Source: Peptostreptococcaceae bacterium pGA-8 | GTDB lineage: Bacteria; Bacillota; Clostridia; Peptostreptococcales; Anaerovoracaceae | Direction: 5' to 3' | Length of the DNA stretch: 64,000 bases | Assembly (NCBI GenBank): GCA_900112915.1 | Contig: FONK01000010.1 | Coordinates: 1-64,000, forward strand | In this document: piece after piece, positions 51,514 to 60,115 of the stretch | How the letters are laid out: the number at the start of each line of letters is the position of its first letter | Position numbering within the stretch: the stretch's first letter is position 1 | Made by a program: the position numbers and the translations under genes | Notes under the pieces: model-generated | Seen by the model: only the letters and a program-made list of their open reading frames with translations | Database searches by the model: none | What the model was told of the DNA's origin: nothing

Positions 51514-53541
51514 TCACCTAAACACTTTTGAGTTTCCGTGATTAAAGTTTAGAGAAATAGTAAAGCAGGTACCCTCATTTTCATCGCTTTCAACTGTAAT
51601 ATCACCGTCAAGCTTTTTAACCTCATTATACACCAGGTATAGCCCCAATCCTGTGCCGTGATCCATATCTTTAGTAGTGTAAAATGGTTCAAATATTTCT
51701 TCTATGTGTTCTTTATTTATGCCACATCCGTTGTCTTTAACTTTAATGCTAATAGATTCACAGGCTGTATCCACTTCAATTATTATTTTGTTATTTCCAT
51801 CTTCATCTTCAAATGCATCAACGGCATTTTCGATTAAATTGATTAAAATAATATTGATAGCTTCAATATTAATTGGTACAACTCTGTTTCCGGTGTGCCA
51901 AAACTCACATTTAATGTTATTCGCTCTAAGTCGTGGCGACATCAAGGTTATTATGTTTTCTACCAAAACGAAAATATCCTCTTTGACATAACTGTTGCTT
52001 GAAGATTTAGAAAACCTAAGCAAATGCTCTATCAGGTCATTTATCCTGTTTATAGAGTTCTCCATCATATTAATAGCTTTATTTCTGGAGGCTTCAGATG
52101 CGCTCATCTTAATTAAATATAGCCCGTTTCTAATGGTACCGAGCGGATTGCGTATCTCATGGGAAAGACCGGCGGATATTTGCCCCATAGCCATTATTTT
52201 ATTTTCCTGGTGAAGTTTCCTCTCGATTATAAGCTTTTCAGTTATATCTTGAATACTCAATATTCTAAAGGATTCATTTTCAGAAATATATGGTGAAATT
52301 TTAACAGCATAGCTTTTGTTATTTATAACGGAAACGAATTCTACATCAGCAGCTTTAGAGAAGTCCTCACTTGTATATTTTAAAAAAAGATTTTTAATTA
52401 GAGGAATGTCGAATATATTTCCGCCAATTACATTATCATCTGAATTTATAAGGTCTTTAAAAGCTTTATTATACTCAATTATATTTCCTTCCTCTGAAAT
52501 AATAAGAAATGCTGTATTAAGGTTATTGAGAATCATACTAACATTCTTCTTGGCATTAGAAATTTCTCTTGTTTTTTCTCTTACTCTCTTCTTAAGCTGA
52601 TAATTCCAGATGTACAAGCTGCCTGCTACAGCGATTAATATCATAGCAATAGTTATAAATGCCGAAATCACATTATTTTCGCCTTTAATTGATTCAGAAA
52701 TCCCAAACCATTTTTGTTGTACCTTGGAAACTATTTTATTTTTCTTCATCTGAAGAATGCTCTTGTTCAGCACTGACAGCAGCTCTGTATTTTCCTTGTT
52801 AACAGCAAGAACTACATCCTTTTCATAAAGCAATTCCATATTATATTTTTTAGTCTCATATACATCGTACTCTTTCCAGTAATTAGATAATACCACCTCA
52901 TCACCTATAGCCACATCGACTTTCTCGTCACTTAGCAGCTCCAATGCATCCTTTGTATCATCCACATATATGTATTTGGCCTTCTTTTTACCTGCCCCTC
53001 TGAGCAGGTCATTAATATGTTCTTCAGCCAGATCTCCTTTAGGTATGGCAACCCTCTTCCCGCTAAGCTCATCCGCTTTTAAATGTTTCCCCTTCTTCTG
53101 TGAGGATATAAGTACTGTCTTTAATCTATATATAGGAATTGATAAGTTAAATTCCTTTCCTCTTTGCTCACTTGGGAACATATCACAGGCATCTATATTT
53201 CTGTTTCTAAGTTCCTCCACAAGGTTGTAAAATGTATACATACTTATGTCTATCGGCGTCTCCGCTTCAAGGGACAAATAATTGGCATAATCTACAATCA
53301 GCCCCGTGTAGGCCTCAGCTTCTTCATCGTAGTATGAAATAGGAGGGGCCGTAATATCAGAGCCCAACTTTATTGGCCCATGTGATTTCAAATATTCCTT
53401 CTCTTCTTTGGTTATCTCCGATGAATACCTGAAATATGTGATTAAATCCGTACCGTACTTCATTAATACAAGTTGATTAAATATTATATATAGAATTATT
53501 ATTCCCAATATTACAGCAAAAATTTTTCTAAATACTTTCAT
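51514..53541 (-). CDS. Hybrid-input sensor histidine kinase with extracytoplasmic solute-binding domain
   Basis: About 675 residues. An N-terminal membrane anchor (8-25) is followed by a family-3 periplasmic-binding-protein domain (about 45-280): YLKSHGPIKLGSDITAPPISYYDE, LSGKRVAIPKGDLAEEHI, VDVAIGDEVVLSNYW. A second span (VISAFITIAMILIAVAGSLYI), a coiled coil, a PAS domain (about 330-440), the HisKA histidine in AGLSHEIRNPLGTIRNG and the ATPase blocks NLIENAVDAFED, VKDNGCGI and TKDMDHGTGLGL come after. It should sense a small solute, amino-acid-like or organic acid, outside the cell and phosphorylate the regulator at 49472. The start is set at ATG 53541; a TTG four codons upstream is less likely. 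Confidence 0.9.
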   Translation of the reverse strand: MKVFRKIFAVILGIIILYIIFNQLVLMKYGTDLITYFRYSSEITKEEKEYLKSHGPIKLGSDITAPPISYYDEEAEAYTGLIVDYANYLSLEAETPIDISMYTFYNLVEELRNRNIDACDMFPSEQRGKEFNLSIPIYRLKTVLISSQKKGKHLKADELSGKRVAIPKGDLAEEHINDLLRGAGKKKAKYIYVDDTKDALELLSDEKVDVAIGDEVVLSNYWKEYDVYETKKYNMELLYEKDVVLAVNKENTELLSVLNKSILQMKKNKIVSKVQQKWFGISESIKGENNVISAFITIAMILIAVAGSLYIWNYQLKKRVREKTREISNAKKNVSMILNNLNTAFLIISEEGNIIEYNKAFKDLINSDDNVIGGNIFDIPLIKNLFLKYTSEDFSKAADVEFVSVINNKSYAVKISPYISENESFRILSIQDITEKLIIERKLHQENKIMAMGQISAGLSHEIRNPLGTIRNGLYLIKMSASEASRNKAINMMENSINRINDLIEHLLRFSKSSSNSYVKEDIFVLVENIITLMSPRLRANNIKCEFWHTGNRVVPINIEAINIILINLIENAVDAFEDEDGNNKIIIEVDTACESISIKVKDNGCGINKEHIEEIFEPFYTTKDMDHGTGLGLYLVYNEVKKLDGDITVESDENEGTCFTISLNFNHGNSKVFR

Positions 53542-53601
53542 TATGTCCCCCAAGCATTCTCTGTTATTAAAAGTATAGCAAAGTCATAATATCTAATCAA
53601 T

Positions 53602-53631
53602 AAAAAAGCCCGAGGTGTGAAAACCACGGGC
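53602..53631 (-). terminator. Terminator of the NlpC/P60 gene
   Basis: On the minus strand GCCCGTGGT (53623-53631) pairs with ACCTCGGGC (53608-53616) with one mismatch, followed by TTTTTTATT. It starts 18 bases after the stop at 53650. Confidence 0.9.
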
Positions 53632-53649
53632 CATATGCTCATTTTCTTA

Positions 53650-54813
53650 CTATACGTATCTTCTTACACTCAAAACAGGTCCGGTATTTGCAGCGCCTTG
53701 TCTTGTAATCATAATTCCCTGTGAAGGATTTAAAGCGTGAACCTCCTGTCCTCCACCGATATAAATGCTGTAGTGTCCACCATAAACTAAAACGTCACCC
53801 GGCTGCATATCACCTGTTGATACCGGCGTGCCATTTGTTCCGCCAAAGCCCACATTTACACCAAATTGCTGATAAACAGCCCATACAAAGCCATAGCAGT
53901 CACATCCGTTAGTTAAGCTCTTTCCACCCCATACATAAGGATTTCCAACGAACTGTGTAGCGAATGATGCAACTGACCCTCCGTTACCGGAATATGAAGC
54001 AGCTGATTCATATCTGCTTGATGAGCCTCTTGATGAAGAGTTTGACTTGTTAGAATGTCTTGCCTTAGTCCCTCTGCTAACGATTTCATTCTTAGCTTCT
54101 TTAACAACCTTCTCACTTATAGTAGTGGATTCTGTAACCCTTCCATTAACAGAAATCTGTCTGGCCACAACTTCCTTTGCACCGTTTTCTCCGGCTTCCT
54201 TAACTTCTTCTTCGTCTTCATAAAGTGAATCTGTATCTTCATAAGTTGTTTCAGCAACAATGACCTCATTGCTGGTAACAACCTGATCTACCTTAACATT
54301 TACATAAGGCTTAGCTTCAACCAGATTAAAAGTATCGCCCGGAAGTACTGTCGAAAAATCCTTGTCCGAGTTCATAGCAACGAATTCATCATAGCTGAGA
54401 TTATTATTCAAAGCGATATCCCAAGGCGTATCTCCGTCTTGCACAACATAGCTCTTAACTTCCTGACCGCCGGTTAATATTGTGTTTATTGCATCTTTTG
54501 CCGAAACGGTCTTCGGTGTCTTATCACTGGTCAAATTCTTCTGAACTGCTTTTAATTCAGGCTCACAAGTGATTGACTTTACCTTTGCTCCTGCAGCTAC
54601 GAAATTGTTTTTAACTCCGTTTATAACCTTATTTGCATTTCTTTCAGAATTAACGATTGCAATTGTCTTATCCCCTGCCTTAATTTCCCAATAGTCTTCG
54701 GTAGCATATACCTTTGAACCGTAAATCATGATGCCCATAAGCAAAGCTGCTGCCAGACATATTCCTCCAATTACGGCATACTTATTGTTCTTTAAATTAA
54801 GTAATTGATTCAT
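53650..54813 (-). CDS. Secreted peptidoglycan hydrolase with LysM, G5 and NlpC/P60 domains
   Basis: 387 residues. N-terminal signal or anchor (about 12-37). LysM at 119-165 (SYVVQDGDTPWDIALNNNLS), G5 at about 190-250 (VVARQISVNGRVTESTTI), a serine-rich linker, and an NlpC/P60 endopeptidase at 278-387. Catalytic C306 sits in CDCYGFVWAV (usual DCSGF, here Tyr for Ser), with H347 in GGHYSIYIGGG and H359 in EVHALNP. This class cleaves stem peptides between D-Glu and the diamino acid during growth. It is transcribed alone from its own promoter and has an intrinsic terminator-like hairpin in the short leader, so expression may be attenuated. Confidence 0.93.
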   Translation of the reverse strand: MNQLLNLKNNKYAVIGGICLAAALLMGIMIYGSKVYATEDYWEIKAGDKTIAIVNSERNANKVINGVKNNFVAAGAKVKSITCEPELKAVQKNLTSDKTPKTVSAKDAINTILTGGQEVKSYVVQDGDTPWDIALNNNLSYDEFVAMNSDKDFSTVLPGDTFNLVEAKPYVNVKVDQVVTSNEVIVAETTYEDTDSLYEDEEEVKEAGENGAKEVVARQISVNGRVTESTTISEKVVKEAKNEIVSRGTKARHSNKSNSSSRGSSSRYESAASYSGNGGSVASFATQFVGNPYVWGGKSLTNGCDCYGFVWAVYQQFGVNVGFGGTNGTPVSTGDMQPGDVLVYGGHYSIYIGGGQEVHALNPSQGIMITRQGAANTGPVLSVRRYV

Positions 54814-54852
54814 AAAAAAAAATTATTCCTCTTTCCTTTTCTGTTTTGCTCT

Positions 54853-54893
54853 AAAAAATAATCCTGAAGTAATTGTAAAACTAATTCAGGATT
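54853..54893 (-). terminator. Terminator-like hairpin in the leader of the NlpC/P60 gene
   Basis: AATCCTGAA (54885-54893 on the minus strand) pairs with TTCAGGATT (54860-54868), with partial pairing in the loop and ATTTTTT after it. It lies between the promoter (54908-54936) and the start codon at 54813, so transcripts must pass it. No known aptamer was recognised. Confidence 0.65.
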
Positions 54894-54907
54894 TAAATGA
54901 TACTGGC

Positions 54908-54936
54908 ATTTTATTCTATATGCACGAAGTTGTCAA
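54908..54936 (-). promoter_or_regulatory. Sigma-70 promoter of the NlpC/P60 gene
   Basis: On the minus strand TTGACA (54931-54936), 17-base spacer, TAAAAT (54908-54913). Confidence 0.75.
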
Positions 54937-55032
54937 TATCAAATCATATTTTTCACAAAACCTTCACATTTCTCTTTGCCGCATTTTGGCTATTTTTCAA
55001 TGTTTACAAGGATTTTTTATTCTTAAGATTTC

Positions 55033-55662
55033 TTAAGATAAGTGTTCGTCGTTTTTTATATTTATATATAAAATCGCATAAATTATAGCGCATAAAACAA
55101 CTGCTGCAAAAATATCCAATATAGAGTGTTGCTTTACAAAGCAGGTGGACATTGCTACCAGCATTGAAACAATCCAGTTAAGATTTTTGATAAGGCGACT
55201 TTTTAATGCCTTTGTTGTCTCCAGCGCATATCCGCATATGAATGCACCTATTGCATGGACGCTTGGGATTACATTTGTATTAGTATCCGCATCATAAATC
55301 GCCTGTATCATCTGTGTCATAAAATTTTCTCTAGGAAATACTGTAGGTCTTAAATCCTGACCGTTAGGAAAGATAAGACAGAATACCAGGGTAAATGTGA
55401 ATCCGAGCATTATTGAATACATGTATTTCTTATATCCATCCTCATCCTTTAGAAGCAAAAAAATTCCAACTGCAAATAGCATAGGATACCACATATAATA
55501 TGGTATGATAAAAACTTCCAAAAACGGTATATAGTCGTCCAGCCTACAATATGACACCCAATAGTCGGCTGTACCCGGCACCAATTTTTCCACAACGAAA
55601 AAAGCACCGATATATATTGGTACATAAATTGCCAGCAGCAACAGCTTCAATTTTCTTTTCAT
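55033..55662 (-). CDS. PAP2-superfamily membrane phosphatase or phosphotransferase
   Basis: 209 residues, about six membrane spans. The PAP2 catalytic blocks are present in their lipid form: NVIPSVHAIGAF (PSxH motif) and STCFVKQHSILDIFAA (S...HxxxD motif; the usual arginine after the serine is not in its standard place). The upstream diacidic-aromatic region FPNGQDLRPTVF is typical of the inositolphosphotransferase-like subgroup. It overlaps the lipid kinase gene by four bases (ATGA). The pair may phosphorylate and dephosphorylate lipid carriers; the substrate is unknown. Confidence 0.85.
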   Translation of the reverse strand: MKRKLKLLLLAIYVPIYIGAFFVVEKLVPGTADYWVSYCRLDDYIPFLEVFIIPYYMWYPMLFAVGIFLLLKDEDGYKKYMYSIMLGFTFTLVFCLIFPNGQDLRPTVFPRENFMTQMIQAIYDADTNTNVIPSVHAIGAFICGYALETTKALKSRLIKNLNWIVSMLVAMSTCFVKQHSILDIFAAVVLCAIIYAILYINIKNDEHLS

Positions 55663-56576
55663 CTATTACTCCTATCAGGCACTATTACCTTTATTGCATT
55701 ATGCATATTCTCAATTAAGATTTCCTCTGCACCCTCTTGGAATTCTCCATCTAAAGTCCAGTCCATCCCCTTTGGTGCTGAGATGCTTATTTTAGATGCC
55801 TTAACAAACTCGATTAAATCACTGTCAAATTTCTGCATGGTAATGGCAAAAATTATATGGTTCAGCTCCAAAATACTTTCAGGAGCCTTTATCAACAGTA
55901 GCTCAAACTCTCCATCGCTCATATCCACCAGCTCCTGATCCAAGGTCAAAATGCCCGCCACTGATGTGGTATTGCAAACGGCACCAAAAATATACTCATC
56001 CTCATAAATCGAGTCTTCATCAGCTCCATCATCCAACACTCTTATAGTAAGCCAGTTGGATCTGATATTACTGAGCTCCTTGACACCTTGAAGTATATAT
56101 GCAAAATGCCCAAGAACATTCTTAACGCTCTGTGGAGCACTATAAGACGCACCGGTAAATGCCCCGAAGGATGCTATGTAGCTAAACTGCCTTCCGTTGA
56201 AATTACCCGTGTCGATGTTCTTTTCATGTCCGGTAACAATATCTTCCGCCGCCTTGACAAAGTTCGTAGATAAACCAAGAGCCTCGGCAAAATCATTGGT
56301 GCTGCCCGCCGGTATGTATCCGATGGGTATATCAGCACCACTTTTCTTAATTCCTGATGCAACCTCATTAAAGGTACCGTCACCACCGATGGCAATTATT
56401 ATATCATATTCTGACGCCGCCCTCTCTGCCAAGTCTACTCCGTCACCGGAAGCTGTAGTCGGTGCCACGGTGGACTCATAGCCGCCTTTTCGCAGGGCTT
56501 CCACAATTGATATGAGATGCTTGCCGGCCTGTCTGGTTCCTGCCATAGGGTTTATAATAATATACGCTTTCTTCAT
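55659..56576 (-). CDS. Diacylglycerol kinase-like lipid kinase
   Basis: About 305 residues. DAGK catalytic signature IIIAIGGDGTFNEVASGI and IPAGSTNDFAEAL in the nucleotide-binding half, INPMAGTRQAGKH at the start, and the beta-sandwich half ending MDWTLDGEFQEG, which carries the conserved Asp-Gly-Glu. The enzyme phosphorylates diacylglycerol or another lipid at the membrane. The start is moved from 56612 to ATG 56576, seven bases after the ddl stop, with AGAGG inside the ddl end. It overlaps the PAP2 gene. Confidence 0.9.
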   Translation of the reverse strand: MKKAYIIINPMAGTRQAGKHLISIVEALRKGGYESTVAPTTASGDGVDLAERAASEYDIIIAIGGDGTFNEVASGIKKSGADIPIGYIPAGSTNDFAEALGLSTNFVKAAEDIVTGHEKNIDTGNFNGRQFSYIASFGAFTGASYSAPQSVKNVLGHFAYILQGVKELSNIRSNWLTIRVLDDGADEDSIYEDEYIFGAVCNTTSVAGILTLDQELVDMSDGEFELLLIKAPESILELNHIIFAITMQKFDSDLIEFVKASKISISAPKGMDWTLDGEFQEGAEEILIENMHNAIKVIVPDRSNR

Positions 56577-56583
56577 ACTATTG

Positions 56584-57645
56584 CTATGCCTCTTTGCCCT
56601 CCGCCAAATCAACTAATATATCCAAAAGGTCGGAATATTCGATGCCCATCGCTCTTACCATGCTTGGAAATCTACTATGCTCGGTCATTCCCGGTATAGT
56701 GTTGATCTCGTTGAATACCAATTCATTCTCGTCATTTATGAAAATATCAACTCGTGCAAAAGAGTCGCATCCCAAGGCTCTGTACAAGTGTCGTGCCGCA
56801 GCTCTTACCTCTTCGGACATGTCCTCTGAAATGCGGGCAGGCATATGTATCTTGGATTTAAATTGAGTATACTTTTCTTCATAGTCAAACCAATCTACAA
56901 AAAGTTCAATTTCATCTACAGGGCTTACCTTTATATTTTTCTTTCCAAATACTGCACAGCCTACCTCAAATCCGGAGATATTTTCTTCAAATATTATATG
57001 ATCGTCAAACCTGAATGCCTCTTCAATGGCAGGTATCAGCTCTTCTTCGCAATGAACCTTGCTGATACCAAAAGATGATCCGGCTTTAACAGGCTTCACA
57101 AACTGAGGATAGCCTATAGCCTTCGCCTTATCAATATAGTCTTTCGGCGCATCTTTTTTGTGAGCTGTAACTGACTTGGGAACCTTTATACCGGCTCTTT
57201 CAGCTAAAATATGCGCCAAGTTCTTATCCATGCAAATAATGCTGGCTTCCATGCCACAGCCGACAACAGGAATGCCTGCCAGCTCTATCATGCCTTGAAC
57301 AGTTCCATCTTCACCATTAATTCCGTGAAGAACGGGAAATACAAAATCAACAGGTATAAATTCAGAAACTTCCTTTGAGTCATTGCCAAATACGATTATG
57401 CCTTTTTTATCTCTGCTTGGAGAAAGAACAGCCCTTCTGCATCTTCCATCATTCCAGGTATCTGAAGGGATTCTTTCAATATCTCCCTCATATAAAAACC
57501 ACCTGCCGTCCTGCGTGATACCGATTAGAGTTTTTTCATACCTGTCATCCTTTAAATTCTTTATTACTGAATAAGCGGACTGCAATGAAACACCATATTC
57601 ACTTGAACAGCCTCCGAAAATTACACAAATCTTTTTTTTGGTCAT
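56584..57645 (-). CDS. ddl: D-alanine--D-alanine ligase
   Basis: 353 residues, ATP-grasp fold. Joins two D-alanines for peptidoglycan. Blocks: VIFGGCSSEYGVSLQSA, FPVLHGINGEDGTVQG, PQFVKPVKAGSSFGISKV, EVGCAVFG, and FARVDIFINDENELVFNEINTIPGMT with the metal ligands. The GINGEDG loop keeps the Gly-Glu-Asp-Gly signature, and the downstream omega-loop reads DWFDYEEKYT with the tyrosine typical of D-Ala-D-Ala rather than D-lactate ligases. AGGGAG before the ATG. Confidence 0.95.
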   Translation of the reverse strand: MTKKKICVIFGGCSSEYGVSLQSAYSVIKNLKDDRYEKTLIGITQDGRWFLYEGDIERIPSDTWNDGRCRRAVLSPSRDKKGIIVFGNDSKEVSEFIPVDFVFPVLHGINGEDGTVQGMIELAGIPVVGCGMEASIICMDKNLAHILAERAGIKVPKSVTAHKKDAPKDYIDKAKAIGYPQFVKPVKAGSSFGISKVHCEEELIPAIEEAFRFDDHIIFEENISGFEVGCAVFGKKNIKVSPVDEIELFVDWFDYEEKYTQFKSKIHMPARISEDMSEEVRAAARHLYRALGCDSFARVDIFINDENELVFNEINTIPGMTEHSRFPSMVRAMGIEYSDLLDILVDLAEGKEA

Positions 57646-57661
57646 AATTTTTCTTCTCCCT

Positions 57662-58489
57662 CTATCCTTTAACCAAGCTCTGGGAATCAGCCCAAACCTT
57701 GTTGAAAATTACTCCTAAACATAAAATCTCTGCCAGAAAAAACAGCCAAAACAGCATAGCTACAATGGAAGCTAATGAACCATAAATTATATCGTAGTTG
57801 GCAACATAACCTGTATAGGCTGAATAGCCGATGGTTACAGCTAACATTCCTATTGAGCAAAGCACACTGCCCGGAACAATTTCTCTAAATTTAATTTTTT
57901 CCGAAGGTAGTATGTAGTAATTAATTGAAATCATCAAAAAAAACAGCACAATGGTAAGCGGCCATCTCAAATATGTCCAAAGGGTGTCCACATATCCACC
58001 AAGGTCAATTCGTCCAAGGCTCAGACTTAGCAATGCCTTTCCATATACTAAGACCACCATCGTAAATGTCACGGTAAAAATAATTCCAATCATACAAAAT
58101 ACAGATCTGGCTCTTTCTCTAAAAAAGCCTTTACTGGTATATTTCCCTGCGGTATATGTATAATTGCTTATTCTAAGCATCGGCAGCTGCGCCTTAGATG
58201 CCGCCCAAAGTGCGGTAACTATCATTACCAGGTTATTTGCAGCAGCAGGCTTATAGCTGAACAGCTGCTTTAAAATTCCACTGACATCTGCCGATACATA
58301 ATGGTCAATATATTTATTAAAAAAGCTCATAGAAATATTGAAAAGGCCAAGAATCTGAGACAGCACAATGATTACAGGTACCATTGCCAGTATCATATAA
58401 AATGCCATCTGAGCAGCAAACCCTTGATAATACGGGTCGCTCATTTGCTTAATCCCCAGTACTATCATTTTAAAAATTCTTTTTTTCAT
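57662..58489 (-). CDS. YihY/BrkB family inner membrane protein
   Basis: 275 residues, six membrane spans. Family marks: YYQGFAAQMAFYMILAMVPVIIVL at the start, LWAASKAQLPMLRISNYTY, and the C-terminal YGSLASIVAMLFWLFFLAEILCLGVIFN (quoted in part elsewhere). The family was long confused with ribonuclease BN; the function is unresolved, with transport or envelope roles proposed. It lies 16 bases upstream of ddl on the same strand. No good Shine-Dalgarno before the ATG. Confidence 0.88.
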   Translation of the reverse strand: MKKRIFKMIVLGIKQMSDPYYQGFAAQMAFYMILAMVPVIIVLSQILGLFNISMSFFNKYIDHYVSADVSGILKQLFSYKPAAANNLVMIVTALWAASKAQLPMLRISNYTYTAGKYTSKGFFRERARSVFCMIGIIFTVTFTMVVLVYGKALLSLSLGRIDLGGYVDTLWTYLRWPLTIVLFFLMISINYYILPSEKIKFREIVPGSVLCSIGMLAVTIGYSAYTGYVANYDIIYGSLASIVAMLFWLFFLAEILCLGVIFNKVWADSQSLVKG

Positions 58490-58533
58490 GATACCCTATT
58501 TATTCCTAAACACTAAGATCAATAACTAAAATT

Positions 58534-59148
58534 TCAACTCTGCTTCTCTAAAAATCCATTGTCTTTAAGAAGCTGAGCCAAATGCTCCAAGGCCTTAGCT
58601 CTATGACTTATAGTATTCTTAACCTCCGGTGCCAGCATTGCAAAGGTGCTGCCATAACCATCAGGCACGAAAAGCGGATCATAGCCGAAGCCGTTGCTTC
58701 CCTCCTCATGTTCAATTATATGACCTTCACATTCGCCCCTTGCTACCAGCTTACGTCCATCCGGAAACAAAAGAGTTATAACCGATACGAACTTAGCTCG
58801 TCGTTCTTTATATGGTATGTCAGACAAAAGCTCAAGCAGCTTTTCGTTATTTCTTTTGTCATTGCAATCATTTCCTGCAAATCTGGCAGAATATACTCCC
58901 GGCGCTCCTGATAAATATTCTACCATTAAGCCTGAGTCATCAGCTATTGTGGGCTTACCACAGTAGTCCAATATAGCCTTAGCCTTTATCATGGAGTTTT
59001 CTTCAAAGGTTTCTCCATCCTCCTCAACCTCAAAGGGCGGTATACCAGCTTCATCTCTAGATATGATTTTGAGTCCGAATCTGGAGGTAACAGCTCCTAT
59101 TTCTTGAATTTTATGCACATTCCTCGATGCCGCAACAATTGTTTCCAT
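58534..59148 (-). CDS. rdgB: XTP/dITP pyrophosphatase (RdgB/HAM1)
   Basis: 204 residues. Hydrolyses non-canonical purine nucleoside triphosphates, keeping inosine and xanthosine out of DNA. Motifs: IVAASRNVHKIQEI, FEENSMIKAKAIL, TIADDSGLMVEYLSGAPGVYSARFAG (split here by length), GSNGFGYDPLFVP, and SHRAKAL at the end. AAGGAG upstream. Transcribed in the direction of YihY and ddl. Confidence 0.95.
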   Translation of the reverse strand: METIVAASRNVHKIQEIGAVTSRFGLKIISRDEAGIPPFEVEEDGETFEENSMIKAKAILDYCGKPTIADDSGLMVEYLSGAPGVYSARFAGNDCNDKRNNEKLLELLSDIPYKERRAKFVSVITLLFPDGRKLVARGECEGHIIEHEEGSNGFGYDPLFVPDGYGSTFAMLAPEVKNTISHRAKALEHLAQLLKDNGFLEKQS

Positions 59149-59203
59149 AATGTATTATCTCCTTATATAGTCAGCCTATTATACCACAAAATCCAAAAAT
59201 GCA

Positions 59204-59230
59204 CAAAAAAACAGATGCTTTAAGCATCTG
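59204..59230 (-). terminator. Terminator of the rpsU-yqeY transcript
   Basis: CAGATGC (59212-59218) and GCATCTG (59224-59230) form a perfect seven-base stem, followed on the minus strand by seven T. It separates yqeY from rdgB. Confidence 0.88.
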
Positions 59231-59262
59231 CTAAAAACTATATTTTTATTTGCTGTTACCGA

Positions 59263-59709
59263 TTACTTGAGGAAATCCATAACAGCCTCTTTAACAAGAT
59301 TGCCGTCAGCCTTGCCCTTAACCTTAGGCATCATGGCTCCCATGAGCTTACCCATGTTCTGCCTTCCACCTTCAATACCGAGTTCTGCTGCTGCTTCAGC
59401 AACCAGCTTGGATAACTCTTCAATGGAAAGCTGCTCCGGTAAATACTTCTGAAGTATTGCAATCTCAGCGTTATAAGAATCTGCAAGATCTGTTCTTCCG
59501 GCCTTTTCAAAATCGGCAAGTGCATCCTTTCTCATCTTAACCTGCTTGGATAAAATTGATAGAATGCCTGCTTCATCCAGCTCCTCTCGGTGGTCTACCT
59601 CATATTGCTTGATAGCTGCACGAGCGAAGCTAATTGTATTCTTTGCGACTTCATCGTGTGCCTTCATGGCTTCTTTGAAGTCGTTCATAAGTCTCTCTTT
59701 AAGTGTCAT
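59263..59709 (-). CDS. yqeY: GatB/YqeY-domain protein
   Basis: 148 residues. The GatB/Yqey tail fold binds the tRNA elbow in the amidotransferase; in this stand-alone form the role is unknown but is thought to involve RNA or protein interaction. Characteristic blocks are LMNDFKEAMKAHDEVAKNTI, YLPEQLSIEELSKLVAEA and the C-terminal MGKLMGAMMPKVKGKADGNL. It follows rpsU, a pairing conserved in Firmicutes. Confidence 0.93.
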   Translation of the reverse strand: MTLKERLMNDFKEAMKAHDEVAKNTISFARAAIKQYEVDHREELDEAGILSILSKQVKMRKDALADFEKAGRTDLADSYNAEIAILQKYLPEQLSIEELSKLVAEAAAELGIEGGRQNMGKLMGAMMPKVKGKADGNLVKEAVMDFLK

Positions 59710-59742
59710 AGGTCTAACCTCTAATACTTACATACTAACTAA

Positions 59743-59922
59743 TTAGTATTTTCTTGCCTTTTTCCTTGCGGCTTCAGACTTTTTCTTTCTCTTTACGCTT
59801 GGTTTTTCGTAGTGCTCTCTTTTTCTAAGCTCTGACATAACGCCATCTCTTGCGCAAGATCTCTTAAATCTCTTAAGAGCGCTTTCTAAACTTTCGTTTT
59901 CTCTTACGATTACTTGTGCCAT
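59743..59922 (-). CDS. rpsU: Small ribosomal subunit protein bS21
   Basis: 59 residues. [23 protein letters not shown], shown here only as the start [10 protein letters not shown], with the basic C-terminus [10 protein letters not shown], is a full-length S21. It binds the 30S platform near the anti-Shine-Dalgarno. ATG 59922 is preceded by AGGAGG; the frame continues upstream to a GTG at 59934 without support. Upstream 190 bases are shared with the divergent ABC transporter genes. Confidence 0.97.
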   Translation of the reverse strand: MAQVIVRENESLESALKRFKRSCARDGVMSELRKREHYEKPSVKRKKKSEAARKKARKY

Positions 59923-60028
59923 ATTCCAATTCACCTCCTGACCAACTTGAAATATAGTGCCGTAAGTGCATCTTTACAGATAACGCAAACAGTATACTAT
60001 TTTTGACGCACAAAAGCAAGAAAAATAT

Positions 60029-60057
60029 TTGATTTTTGCCATAAATAGGTGTATAGT
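60029..60057 (+). promoter_or_regulatory. Sigma-70 promoter of the ABC transporter pair
   Basis: TTGATT (60029-60034), 17-base spacer, TATAGT (60052-60057). The palindromes at 60056-60091 cover the expected start site. Confidence 0.65.
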
Positions 60058-60091
60058 TAGCATAACCTAACGCATATTTACATGTGCGTTA
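60056..60091 (+). promoter_or_regulatory. Operator-like palindromes over the ABC transporter start site
   Basis: TAACGCA (60068-60074) and TGCGTTA (60085-60091) are perfect seven-base arms around ten bases, a 24-base dyad as used by TetR-type repressors. A second dyad GTTAG/CTAAC (60056-60060, 60067-60071) overlaps the -10 box. No regulator gene is adjacent in the window. Confidence 0.55.
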
Positions 60092-60115
60092 ACATATTTG
60101 TCGGAGGTATTTAAA

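Noticed and set aside
54813-54936. ydaO/c-di-AMP riboswitch before the NlpC/P60 gene
   Set aside because: The leader between promoter and start codon is under 100 bases and contains none of the conserved blocks of that aptamer.
56577-56612. Earlier start of the lipid kinase inside ddl
   Set aside because: The added residues are the ddl C-terminus read in another frame; MKKAYIIINPMAG is the normal beginning of the family.
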